Source: Bifidobacterium breve (GTDB lineage Bacteria; Actinomycetota; Actinomycetes; S36-B12). From it: a stretch of DNA of 5,890 bases. Below the pieces are notes generated by a model that had not been told where the DNA came from, searched no databases, and saw nothing but the letters and a program-made list of their open reading frames with translations. The translations under genes and the position numbers were made by a program. Every line of letters begins with the position of its first letter. Position 1 is the first letter of the stretch. Location of the stretch: the NCBI GenBank assembly GCA_943328365.2, contig CALPZT020000113.1, positions 1 to 5,890 of the forward strand, given 5' to 3'. Of this stretch, positions 1-5,379 are shown piece after piece.

Positions 1-440
1 AGGTCGACGGCTCGACGGTCGACGAGGTCCTTGAGTCGGCCCGGGGTGGCAACGAGGATGTGGACGCCGCGGTCGAGGGCCTGTATCTGCTTCACGGAGG
101 GCATGCCGCCGACGATGAGCCGAATGCGAAGGCCGCAGGCGTCGGCGAGCGGGGCGAGGCCGTCGCTCACCTGCATCGCGAGCTCACGGGTCGGGACGAG
201 GATGAGGCCGTCTGGCTGCTGCGGGGTGGCGCGGCGGCCCGCGAGGCGGGTGAGCATCGCCAGGCCGAAGGCGAGAGTCTTGCCTGAGCCGGTCTGGGCT
301 CGAGCGAGGACGTCGCGGCCGGCGATCGCATCAGGCAGGGTTGCGGTCTGGATGGCGAAGGGCGCGTCGATGCCGGCGCGACTGAGCGCACCGACCAGTG
401 ATGCGGGCACGCCGAGGGAGGAAAATGACACAGTACTCAC
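1..440 (-). CDS. DEAD-box ATP-dependent RNA helicase, N-terminal part (runs off left edge)
   Basis: ATP-dependent RNA unwinding enzyme of helicase superfamily 2, expected to act in the cytoplasm on structured RNA or in ribosome assembly or RNA decay. Only the first 146 residues lie in the window. Reading from GTG 438-440, the visible motifs in order are a Q-motif (F28-A-I-Q31, where the family usually has P-x-x-I-Q), motif I/Walker A AQTGSGKT (48-55), motif Ia PTRELA (83-88), the GG motif (111-112) and motif Ib TPGRL (132-136). The DEAD box itself and the whole second RecA domain lie beyond position 1. The start is uncertain: GTG 438-440 gives the usual short leader before the FSSLGVPASLVGAL helix, in-frame GTG 429-431 would also work, and neither has a strong Shine-Dalgarno. 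The gene is divergent from the flippase-like gene. The family assignment is firm; the exact helicase subtype is not determinable from this fragment. Confidence 0.93.
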   Translation of the reverse strand, partial: MSTVSFSSLGVPASLVGALSRAGIDAPFAIQTATLPDAIAGRDVLARAQTGSGKTLAFGLAMLTRLAGRRATPQQPDGLILVPTRELAMQVSDGLAPLADACGLRIRLIVGGMPSVKQIQALDRGVHILVATPGRLKDLVDRRAVD

Positions 441-453
441 GATGAATCGTCCA

Positions 454-478
454 ATCGAAGACACATGCGTGTCTCGAT
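454..478. repeat. Imperfect inverted repeat with ATGC centre, upstream of helicase gene
   Basis: The left arm ATCGAAGACAC (454-464) and right arm GTGTCTCGAT (469-478) pair over 10 bp with A458 bulged, around a 4-nt ATGC loop (465-468). It lies 14 nt before the helicase GTG. It also covers the place where the -10/+1 of a promoter using the TTGACA at 494-489 would fall. It could be an operator or a 5'-leader hairpin in the helicase mRNA; the sequence alone cannot decide. Confidence 0.5.
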
Positions 479-494
479 AGCGACTCAGTGTCAA
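466..494 (-). promoter_or_regulatory. Possible helicase promoter (consensus -35, poor -10)
   Basis: On the minus strand a perfect TTGACA occupies 494-489. At spacings of 16-18 bp the -10 would be ACACGC, CACGCA or ACGCAT, none of which resembles TATAAT or TANNNT. The perfect -35 and its position about 50 nt ahead of the helicase start favour a promoter, but the missing -10 keeps this tentative. The inverted repeat at 454-478 overlaps it. Confidence 0.3.
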
Positions 495-521
495 TCGCGC
501 TGGAGCCAAGACTCGCGTGCA

Positions 522-535
522 GGTGCATGCGCACC
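522..535. repeat. Perfect inverted repeat GGTGC-ATGC-GCACC
   Basis: Arms GGTGC (522-526) and GCACC (531-535) flank an ATGC centre (527-530), the same four bases as the centre of the 454-478 repeat. The two centres are 62 bp apart, close to six helical turns. It may be a second binding site for the same regulator, but arms of 5 bp can arise by chance in GC-rich DNA. Confidence 0.4.
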
Positions 536-586
536 ATGGGGATGCCACTGCGGCGCAGCGACCACCTAAAGGTACGCGAGAACATC

Positions 587-601
587 GGATTCGCGAAATC
601 C
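587..601. repeat. Inverted repeat around TTCGCGAA at the -35 of the rightward promoter
   Basis: GGATT (587-591) and AATCC (597-601) are perfect reverse complements around CGCGA; an overlapping register gives the perfect 8-bp palindrome TTCGCGAA (590-597). It lies 9 bp before the -10 box TAGGGT (611-616), covering where the -35 should be. No consensus -35 is present there. That arrangement would suit a repressor or activator site. Confidence 0.4.
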
Positions 602-610
602 CCGGGCACA

Positions 611-624
611 TAGGGTGTTGCACG
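611..624 (+). promoter_or_regulatory. -10 box TAGGGT giving a probable leaderless transcript
   Basis: TAGGGT at 611-616 fits the actinobacterial TANNNT -10 pattern. Transcription starting 7-8 nt downstream would begin at or next to GTG 624-626, so the flippase-like mRNA would have no 5' leader. This also argues against GTG 615, which lies inside the -10 box. No recognisable -35 is seen; the position is taken by the 587-601 dyad. Confidence 0.45.
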
Positions 625-1676
625 TGACAGACATCGCGACCCCGGTGAAGAACAAGAGTCGCAAGAAGACCATCATCACGACCATTGTCGGCCTCGTCAT
701 CATGGTCGCGATTTTTGCGGTGCTGTTCCCGCATTTCGCGGACTACAAGCAGGCGCTCCAGCAGCTCGCGGAGATGCCGAGCATCTGGATCGCGGCCCTC
801 GTCCTCGCCGGCATCATCAACATCGCGGTCTACCCGGTCACGGCCCTCGCGGCGATTCCCCACATCGGATACCGAGCCGCCTTCGTCGAGCGTCAGGCCG
901 GATTCCTCGTGAGCAACATCATTCCAGGCGGAGGCGCGGTCGCCGTCGGCACGCAATACGGGATTCTCGCGCGGTACGGCGTCTCGACAGCGTCCGCGGC
1001 TGCGGCCGTTTCGGCCGATGCAGTGTGGACGTATCTCCTCACCCTCGGCTTCCCGTCGATCGCGGTTGTCCTGCTCGTCATCGAAGGACGGTCAACGGCC
1101 GGCTTCGCCCTCGCAGCCGGCATCGGGCTGGCGGTTGTCATTGTCTCGCTCATCGTCATCATCATGACGCTCCGCAGCGAGGAGGGTGCGCTGCGCATCG
1201 CTCGGTTCGCACAGCGGCCGGTGTCGGCCGTCTACCGCCGATTCAAGCGCAATGCCCCCGACCTCTCGTCCGTCCTCCTCGAATTCCACCAGCATGCTTC
1301 GGCAATGGTCGCCACCCGCTGGCGCCAGCTCACCATCACGAACCTCGCGGCCCAGCTCACGCCGATGCTCGTCCTGTGGTGTGCCCTCGCGGGTCTCGGC
1401 GCCTATCCCGATCCGCTCACCCTCGTCGAGATTTTCGCTGCGTACTCGGTCGCGCTGCTCCTCACGAGCTTCCCGATCACCCCGGGCGGCCTCGGCACGG
1501 TCGACGCAGCGCTCGTCGCTCTCCTCGTCGCATTCGGCGTCGACTCGTCGACCGCGATTGCCGCCGACCTCGTCTGGCGAATCGTGTGGTTCCTTCCGCA
1601 ACTCCTCGTCGGCCTCGGCGCCATGGGGCTCTACTGGTGGGATCGGAGGAAGGATGCAGATCGAGTGCTGGTCTGA
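624..1676 (+). CDS. UPF0104/YbhN-type membrane protein with MprF flippase-like (LPG_synthase_TM) domain
   Basis: Integral membrane protein of 350 residues, the usual size for stand-alone relatives of the MprF flippase domain, thought to handle lipid-linked substrates; the substrate here is unknown. A short basic N-terminus (KNKSRKK, residues 9-15) is followed by a first membrane helix at about 16-38 and a second at about 53-77. Then come the conserved NIIPGGGAVAVGTQYG region, several more hydrophobic segments, and the second family signature FPITPGGLGTVDAALVALL ahead of the last helices. The usual Glu after PGGLG is Asp. The C-terminus is a short charged tail. GTG 624 is preferred over GTG 615 because of the -10 box at 611-616; using 615 would add three residues. 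The gene's end overlaps the next gene by 23 bp, and the GGAGG for that gene lies inside this reading frame. Family assignment is good, function is inferred. Confidence 0.85.
   Translation: MTDIATPVKNKSRKKTIITTIVGLVIMVAIFAVLFPHFADYKQALQQLAEMPSIWIAALVLAGIINIAVYPVTALAAIPHIGYRAAFVERQAGFLVSNIIPGGGAVAVGTQYGILARYGVSTASAAAAVSADAVWTYLLTLGFPSIAVVLLVIEGRSTAGFALAAGIGLAVVIVSLIVIIMTLRSEEGALRIARFAQRPVSAVYRRFKRNAPDLSSVLLEFHQHASAMVATRWRQLTITNLAAQLTPMLVLWCALAGLGAYPDPLTLVEIFAAYSVALLLTSFPITPGGLGTVDAALVALLVAFGVDSSTAIAADLVWRIVWFLPQLLVGLGAMGLYWWDRRKDADRVLV
1645..1649 (+). promoter_or_regulatory. Ribosome binding site GGAGG for the DsbA-family gene
   Basis: GGAGG lies 4 nt before ATG 1654 and inside the end of the preceding gene. 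It fixes the DsbA-family start and rules out the much longer open frame that extends upstream from 1654. Confidence 0.75.
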
Positions 1677-2292
1677 TGTCGTCTGCCCGTGGTGCTACAT
1701 CGGGAAGCGTCGGCTCGACGAGGCCCTCGCGGCCTTTCCGGGACGAGATGACGTTGTCGTCGTCCACCGGGCTTTCCAACTCGACCCGAAGGCCGTGAGC
1801 GACGGCCGGCGCACGGTCGATGTCATCGCGGAAAAGTACGGGACGGATCCCGCCGGCGCCGCCACGATGATGGCCAACGTGACCGAGGTCGCCGCCACGG
1901 TCGGACTCTCGTACCGGCTCCTCGACACGGTCAGCGGCAACACCCGTGACGCGCACCGGCTCGTGCTGTGGGCGCAGGCACAGGGGCCGTCAGCCGAGCT
2001 CCTCGAGTCCATCTACTCCGGGTATTTCGAGCGGGCACGCGATATCTTCGCGACCGATGCGCTCTGCGAGCTCGCTGCCGAGGCCGGGCTCGATTCGACC
2101 GAAGCACGAGCCATGCTCAGCACCACCGCCTTCGTCGACGACGTCGCCGCCGATCAGGCACTCGCCGCCCAGTTCGGCGCGACCGGCGTTCCCTTCTTCG
2201 TCTTCGATCGCGCATACGGCATCTCCGGCGCCCAGCCACTCGAGGCCTTTATCGCGACCCTCGAACGAGCGGCTCAAGGCCCACCCGAATGA
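1654..2292 (+). CDS. DsbA-family (FrnE-like) thiol-disulfide oxidoreductase
   Basis: Thioredoxin-fold protein of 212 residues belonging to the FrnE branch of the DsbA family. It opens with a beta strand (MQIECWSDVVCPWCYIGK) carrying the redox motif C11-P-W-C14. A helical insertion follows from about residue 50, then the HRLVLWAQAQG region typical of FrnE proteins, and the conserved GATGVPFFVFD stretch with the cis-proline at residue 180. There is no signal peptide, so it should act in the cytoplasm, unlike classical periplasmic DsbA. An extra cysteine, C5, lies six residues ahead of the active site. The start at ATG 1654 is supported by GGAGG at 1645-1649. The gene overlaps the upstream membrane-protein gene by 23 bp, and its stop overlaps the next start (ATGA), implying translational coupling. 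The substrate is unknown; related proteins have been described as disulfide isomerases or polyketide-pathway enzymes. Confidence 0.92.
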   Translation: MQIECWSDVVCPWCYIGKRRLDEALAAFPGRDDVVVVHRAFQLDPKAVSDGRRTVDVIAEKYGTDPAGAATMMANVTEVAATVGLSYRLLDTVSGNTRDAHRLVLWAQAQGPSAELLESIYSGYFERARDIFATDALCELAAEAGLDSTEARAMLSTTAFVDDVAADQALAAQFGATGVPFFVFDRAYGISGAQPLEAFIATLERAAQGPPE

Positions 2293-2876
2293 GCCCCCGA
2301 ATCTGGCTCGTCCGCCATGGAGAAACCGAGTGGAGCAAGGCCGGACGACACACCGGGCGCACCGACCTTCCCCTCACGAGCGTCGGCGAGGATCAGGCTC
2401 GCGAGGCCGCCGTGGGGTTGTCGACGGTGGTGCCCGCCCTTGTCCTGTGCAGTCCGCTCGGGCGCGCGAGGCGCACGGCTGAACTCGCTGGCCTCAAGGC
2501 GGACGACTACGACGATGACCTCATGGAGTGGGACTACGGCGCATGGGAGGGGCTCACCACTACCGAGATCAGAGCCCTTCGCGGTGATCCGGGGTGGCGC
2601 ATCTGGGACGCCCCTGTCCCGCCGGGTGCGACACCGGGCGAGCAGCTCGACGACGTGCAGCGACGTGCTCGTCGGGTGATCGACCGTTGCCGGCCGTTCC
2701 TGACTGAAGGCCACGACTGCGCACTTGTCGCGCACGGGCATTTCCTGCGAGTGCTCACCGCGACCTGGCTCGACCTGCCGCCGGTCGCAGCACGGCTGTT
2801 CGCACTCGAGCCGGCCAGCCGCTCATCCCTTGGGTTCGAGCGCGAGCAGCAAGTGATCACCAGCTGGAATGCCTAG
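2289..2876 (+). CDS. Histidine phosphatase family protein (phosphoglycerate mutase-like)
   Basis: Cytosolic phosphatase or mutase of 195 residues from the histidine phosphatase superfamily, which works through a phosphohistidine intermediate. The catalytic core is complete: R9-H10-G11-E12 at the N-terminus (H10 the nucleophile), the SPLGRARRTA segment with R59, the acid E80 in MEWDYGAWEG, and H149 in LVAHGHFLR. The short length and the WDYGAWEG segment resemble the broad-specificity branch (GpmB/CobC-like) more than true glycolytic mutases, so phosphatase activity is more likely than mutase activity; the substrate is not identifiable. ATG 2289 overlaps the preceding stop as ATGA, with no convincing independent Shine-Dalgarno, so translation probably depends on ribosomes finishing the DsbA-family gene. 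A 103-nt gap follows before the next gene. Confidence 0.92.
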   Translation: MSPRIWLVRHGETEWSKAGRHTGRTDLPLTSVGEDQAREAAVGLSTVVPALVLCSPLGRARRTAELAGLKADDYDDDLMEWDYGAWEGLTTTEIRALRGDPGWRIWDAPVPPGATPGEQLDDVQRRARRVIDRCRPFLTEGHDCALVAHGHFLRVLTATWLDLPPVAARLFALEPASRSSLGFEREQQVITSWNA

Positions 2877-2979
2877 CGCAGGCCCCCTCGCGAATCGTGC
2901 GAGACTTGGCTCCCATCACCAGCAACGTCCACGCGAGCTGAGCGCGCAGTGCTTCCCCCCATCCGAAAGGCCTAGGCAG
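2877..2979 (+). promoter_or_regulatory. 103-nt gap before the decarboxylase gene with its ribosome binding site
   Basis: The region holds a GAAAGG Shine-Dalgarno-like sequence at 2965-2970, 9 nt before TTG 2980. A small inverted repeat CTCGC/GCGAG lies at 2887-2891 and 2899-2903, followed by GAGACT (2901-2906), a weak -10 candidate. An 8-bp palindrome GCCTAGGC lies at 2970-2977. I see neither a convincing terminator nor a clear promoter, so the decarboxylase may be read with the upstream genes. The frame is open upstream to ATG 2869, but that part has no family resemblance. Confidence 0.45.
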
Positions 2980-4608
2980 TTGAACGAGCAGTTCACCACC
3001 ATCCCCGAGCACCTCGTCCGCCGATTCAATGAGCTGTCAGTCGAGCTCGGATTCGGCATCGTCGGCGACTACGCATTGCGGCTCTTCGGCGAACTCGACG
3101 ACCTCGGCTTTCGCATCCTCGTCACCGCTGACGAGCAGGGTGCCGGATTCGCCGCCGACGCCTACGCGCGACTGCGCGGCTTCGGCGTGGCGGCATGCAC
3201 CTACGGAGTCGGGGGCCTGAAGCTCGCGAACGCCGTCGCGAACGCATGGGCGGAGCAGGTTCCCATGCTCGTCGTCTCGGGCTCACCCGGCATGGCCGAG
3301 CGATCGAGCGACGCGATGCTCCACCACCGGGTGAAGGGCTTCGATACCCAGTTGCGCGTCTACCAGGACCTCACGATCGCGCAGGCCGTCCTCACCGACC
3401 CGCGCATTGCAGCGAGTGAGATCGACCGTGTCATCGACGCGATGCTCACCGCTCAGCGTCCCGGCTACATCGAGGTCCCCAGGGATCTCGTCGACACCCC
3501 GATCGTCAGTGTCGATGGCCCGATCCCCCGCAGCACGGTCACCGTCGATCCAGAGCACCTCGCCGCCGCCGTCGCCGATGCCGTCTCGGCCCTCGCTCAC
3601 GCCGGAACAACGGTCATCCAGGCCGGCGTCCTCGTCGCTCGACGCGGCCTCGGCGATCACCTCAAGGGCATTGCCGAGCATCTCGGCCTGCCCGTCGCCA
3701 CGAGCGCCCTGTCGAAGGGCGTCTTCCCGGAGCGCCACCCGCTCGCCATCGGCGTCTATCAGGGAGCCGTCAGCCCGACTGCCGTCGTCCAGCGCGTCGA
3801 GAGCGCCGATCTCCTCGTCCGCCTCGGCGTCCTGCCGACCGACATGAACCTCGGTGCCTTCACGAGCAACCTCGATCCGGGCCACATGATTGACTGCACC
3901 GACGACGACGTCACCATCGGGCCACGCACCTACCGAAATGTCCCGCTGTCGGCCTTCCTGCCCGCCCTGCACGAAGCAGTCTCCGCCGGCAAGGATGCCC
4001 CGTTGCCGCCCGCCCATCACGAGCCCACCTTCACGCCGGATGCGGATGCCGAGATTCACGTCGAGCGGCTCATCCACGCCGTCGCGGCGCATCTCGATGC
4101 CCGCCACGGGTTCCTCATCGATCCGGGCGACTGCCTCTTCGCCTCCGTCGAGCTACCCGTCCCTGCATGGTCGCTCGCGAGCGCCTACTACGCCACGATG
4201 GGATATGCCGTCCCCGCGTCCCTGGGGGCGGGAAAGGCTGACCCCGGCCATCGGCCGGTTGTTCTCACCGGCGACGGCTCGTTCGCCATGACAGGCCTGG
4301 AGGCCGGATGGGTGGCCTTCAACGGAGTCTTCCCGATCATCATCGTCATGGACAACAACGGCTATGGCACGCAGCGGCCGATGCGCGATGGCCCGTTCAA
4401 TGACATCGCGCCCCTTGCCATCTCAAGGCTCGTCGACGTGTTCGGCACCGGACGAAGCTGGCGCGTGACAACTGAGGGTGAACTCGAGACCGCCCTCACG
4501 GAGGCCTTTGCCAGCGACGGGCTCGCGCTCGTCCACGTCGTCGTGCGCAAGGGATCGACGAGCCCGGCCCTCGCGCGCTTCGCCGAGGCGCTGGGCAAGC
4601 GCGTCTGA
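2980..4608 (+). CDS. Thiamine-diphosphate-dependent 2-oxo-acid decarboxylase (pyruvate/indolepyruvate decarboxylase family)
   Basis: Expected to be a cytosolic, Mg/ThDP-dependent decarboxylase of a 2-oxo acid such as an aromatic or branched pyruvate; the substrate is not determined. The 542 residues cover the three expected domains: PYR about 5-175, central domain about 190-315 (with the LPTDMNLGAFT segment), and PP about 375-525. Family catalytic residues seen are D30 (GDYAL), E52 (DEQGAGFAADAYAR) and H115-H116 (MLHHR). The cofactor motif starts at G431-D-G-S and ends at D458-N-N. Two positions deviate: the Glu normally following NNxGYxx is Gln465, and the usual E-T-G diphosphate-binding segment reads D-P-G. 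TTG 2980 is chosen because GAAAGG lies 9 nt upstream and the catalytic residues then fall within one of yeast PDC numbering (28, 51, 114-115). ATG 2869 would add 37 residues lacking family resemblance. An oxidase or lyase of related ThDP families is possible. Confidence 0.88.
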   Translation: MNEQFTTIPEHLVRRFNELSVELGFGIVGDYALRLFGELDDLGFRILVTADEQGAGFAADAYARLRGFGVAACTYGVGGLKLANAVANAWAEQVPMLVVSGSPGMAERSSDAMLHHRVKGFDTQLRVYQDLTIAQAVLTDPRIAASEIDRVIDAMLTAQRPGYIEVPRDLVDTPIVSVDGPIPRSTVTVDPEHLAAAVADAVSALAHAGTTVIQAGVLVARRGLGDHLKGIAEHLGLPVATSALSKGVFPERHPLAIGVYQGAVSPTAVVQRVESADLLVRLGVLPTDMNLGAFTSNLDPGHMIDCTDDDVTIGPRTYRNVPLSAFLPALHEAVSAGKDAPLPPAHHEPTFTPDADAEIHVERLIHAVAAHLDARHGFLIDPGDCLFASVELPVPAWSLASAYYATMGYAVPASLGAGKADPGHRPVVLTGDGSFAMTGLEAGWVAFNGVFPIIIVMDNNGYGTQRPMRDGPFNDIAPLAISRLVDVFGTGRSWRVTTEGELETALTEAFASDGLALVHVVVRKGSTSPALARFAEALGKRV

Positions 4609-4611
4609 CCC

Positions 4612-4641
4612 ATTGCGAGCAATCCACAGCGCCGCACGGCG
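4612..4641. repeat. Two short dyads between decarboxylase stop and vapB promoter
   Basis: ATTGC-GA-GCAAT occupies 4612-4623 and CGCCG-CA-CGGCG occupies 4630-4641; both have 5-bp arms and a 2-nt centre, with centres 18 bp apart. Neither is followed by a T-run, so they do not look like a factor-independent terminator of the decarboxylase gene. The second lies where the vapB -35 should be and could belong to the control region. Such small dyads may be chance. Confidence 0.3.
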
Positions 4642-4670
4642 ATGTACAGTTGATAACCTGAATGTACATT
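4642..4670 (+). promoter_or_regulatory. vapBC promoter/operator: two ATGTACA repeats around a TAACCT -10 box
   Basis: ATGTACA occurs at 4642-4648 and again at 4662-4668, exactly 20 bp apart, which is two turns on the same DNA face. Each holds the palindrome TGTACA, and the downstream copy extends to the perfect 10-bp palindrome AATGTACATT (4661-4670). Between them TAACCT (4654-4659) fits a TANNNT -10 box, putting the transcript start near 4666. Binding of a VapB or VapBC complex to both sites would cover the promoter, the usual autorepression arrangement for type II modules. The -35 is not recognisable. The operator role is inferred. Confidence 0.6.
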
Positions 4671-4675
4671 GGAGG
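4671..4675 (+). promoter_or_regulatory. Ribosome binding site GGAGG for vapB
   Basis: GGAGG is 4 nt before ATG 4680. This decides between ATG 4680 and the in-frame ATG 4662, which lies upstream of the GGAGG and inside the operator palindrome. Confidence 0.8.
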
Positions 4676-4679
4676 ACGA

Positions 4680-4922
4680 ATGGCACTCCACATCGCGAAC
4701 CCTACGGTCGTTTCCAAGGTCGACCGACTTGCACGCGACCTCGGCATGACGAAGACAGCAGTTATCGAGCGGGCAATCGACGAACTCAGTCGCACGGCAT
4801 CGCCAACAGCTCAAACGCAGGTCCGTCCATGGGACGCGGTCCTCGAGGAATTCGACCGAATCCCGGACCGTGAGGAGGCACGCGACCCACTCGCGTGGGA
4901 CGCCCACGGACTTCCGACGTGA
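4680..4922 (+). CDS. vapB: Type II antitoxin VapB (Rv0623-like transcription factor family)
   Basis: Antitoxin of 80 residues that should neutralise the VapC ribonuclease encoded next to it and repress its own operon. The N-terminal part (MALHIANPTVVSKVDRLARD, then GMTKTAVIERAIDEL to about residue 37) matches the short beta strand plus two helices of the Rv0623-like DNA-binding domain, which dimerises in ribbon-helix-helix fashion. The acidic C-terminal part from about residue 50 (WDAVLEEFDRIPDREEARDP) ends with the DAHGLPT tail common in this family and should wrap around the toxin and block its active site. ATG 4680 is preferred because of GGAGG at 4671-4675. The stop overlaps the vapC start as GTGA, so the toxin is made in step with the antitoxin. 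Two ATGTACA sites upstream are the probable binding sites. Confidence 0.92.
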   Translation: MALHIANPTVVSKVDRLARDLGMTKTAVIERAIDELSRTASPTAQTQVRPWDAVLEEFDRIPDREEARDPLAWDAHGLPT

Positions 4923-5344
4923 TCGTCGTAGACACGTCTGCCATCAGTGCGATCGTCTTCGACGAACCCGAGCGTCAGGAGTTTGTCGACCTGATCTCGG
5001 CGGCAGGCACTGTTCTCGTCAGCGCGGCCGCAGTCCTGGAGGCCCGGATCGTCATCCATGCCCGGCGAGGTTCGGCCGGCATCATCCTTCTCAATTCACT
5101 GCTCAGCAACGATCCGTTTGAGATTGCGCCGGTCACCGAACACGAGGCCGGGATCGCCTACGAGGCATTCATCATCTACGGCAAGGGAAACGGCCATCCG
5201 GCCCAGCTCAACTTCGGAGACCTCTTCTCATACGCACTCGCCAAGTCCCGTGGCCTGCCAATGCTGTTCAAGGGCGATGACTTCTCGCAGACCGATGTCA
5301 TCAACGCACGCTCCCGTCAGCACCCGCCTCCTCGTGATTCCTGA
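4919..5344 (+). CDS. vapC: Type II toxin VapC, PIN-domain ribonuclease
   Basis: Metal-dependent RNase toxin of 141 residues; VapC proteins typically cut tRNA or rRNA and stop growth when VapB is lost. The PIN-domain acidic residues are present: D5 in IVVDTSA, E41 in AAVLEAR, D101 in LNFGDLFSYALAK, and D120-D121 in KGDDF. The HPAQLNFGDLFSYALAK and LFKGDDFSQTD segments are characteristic of the VapC branch that partners Rv0623-like antitoxins. The toxin therefore looks catalytically intact. GTG 4919-4921 overlaps the vapB stop (TGA 4920-4922). An in-frame GTG at 4895 would add eight residues ahead of the MIVVDTS strand with no family support. A 7-bp inverted repeat spans the stop codon. The RNA target cannot be told from sequence. 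Confidence 0.93.
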   Translation: MIVVDTSAISAIVFDEPERQEFVDLISAAGTVLVSAAAVLEARIVIHARRGSAGIILLNSLLSNDPFEIAPVTEHEAGIAYEAFIIYGKGNGHPAQLNFGDLFSYALAKSRGLPMLFKGDDFSQTDVINARSRQHPPPRDS

Positions 5345-5347
5345 CGG
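5314..5347 (+). terminator. Inverted repeat across the vapC stop, doubtful terminator
   Basis: CCGTCAG (5314-5320) and CTGACGG (5341-5347) are perfect reverse complements with a 20-nt loop. The repeat contains the vapC stop codon and is not followed by a T-run. It could weakly end the vapBC transcript or protect its 3' end, but it may be chance. Confidence 0.25.
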
Positions 5348-5366
5348 CCGCAGAGTTGTCTCGCGG

Positions 5367-5379
5367 TAGCGTCATCGCA
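5367..5379 (+). promoter_or_regulatory. -10 box TAGCGT ahead of a probably leaderless small membrane protein
   Basis: TAGCGT (5367-5372) fits TANNNT and ends 6 nt before ATG 5379, the same geometry as TAGGGT ahead of GTG 624. No Shine-Dalgarno lies between box and start. A TTGTCT at 5356-5361 is only 5 bp from the -10, too close to be its -35. Confidence 0.45.

Larger units (their letters stand above)
441..623. promoter_or_regulatory. Divergent intergenic regulatory region with three inverted repeats
   Basis: This 183-nt gap separates two divergent genes and must hold both of their promoters. It contains three independent dyads at 454-478, 522-535 and 587-601. A perfect TTGACA reads leftwards at 494-489, and a TAGGGT -10 box reads rightwards at 611-616. 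Open frames crossing the gap have no family resemblance and look like chance frames. The promoter roles are inferred from position and motif only. Confidence 0.6.

Noticed and set aside
31..480. Plus-strand open frame of 149 codons over the helicase gene
   Set aside because: It is antisense to a clear DEAD-box helicase with several motifs, and its Arg/Ala/Ser-rich translation shows no domain.
331..609. Minus-strand open frame of 92 codons through the divergent intergenic region
   Set aside because: It overlaps the helicase start in another frame, has no ribosome binding site and resembles no family.
1186..1653. Upstream extension of the DsbA-family frame
   Set aside because: The extension is a Ser/Arg-rich shadow of the membrane-protein gene; GGAGG before ATG 1654 and the thioredoxin-fold start at MQIECWSDVVCPWC fix the true start.
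1025..1798. Plus-strand frame of 257 codons across the membrane-protein and DsbA-family genes
   Set aside because: Its His/Arg/Pro-rich composition is typical of a shifted frame in high-GC coding DNA, and it overlaps two well-supported genes.
3283..4107. Minus-strand frame of 274 codons inside the decarboxylase gene
   Set aside because: It is a long antisense frame caused by GC-rich third positions; the translation is Gly/Asp/Arg-rich with no motif.
4662..4679. Earlier in-frame ATG for vapB
   Set aside because: It lies inside the operator palindrome and upstream of the GGAGG, while the MALHI start at 4680 is the family's usual N-terminus.
4362..4907. Minus-strand frame of 181 codons over the decarboxylase end and vapB
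   Set aside because: It runs antisense through the vapBC promoter and two recognised genes, with no family resemblance.
5356..5361. TTGTCT as a -35 for the small membrane protein
   Set aside because: It is only 5 bp from the TAGCGT -10 box, far short of the 16-18 bp needed.
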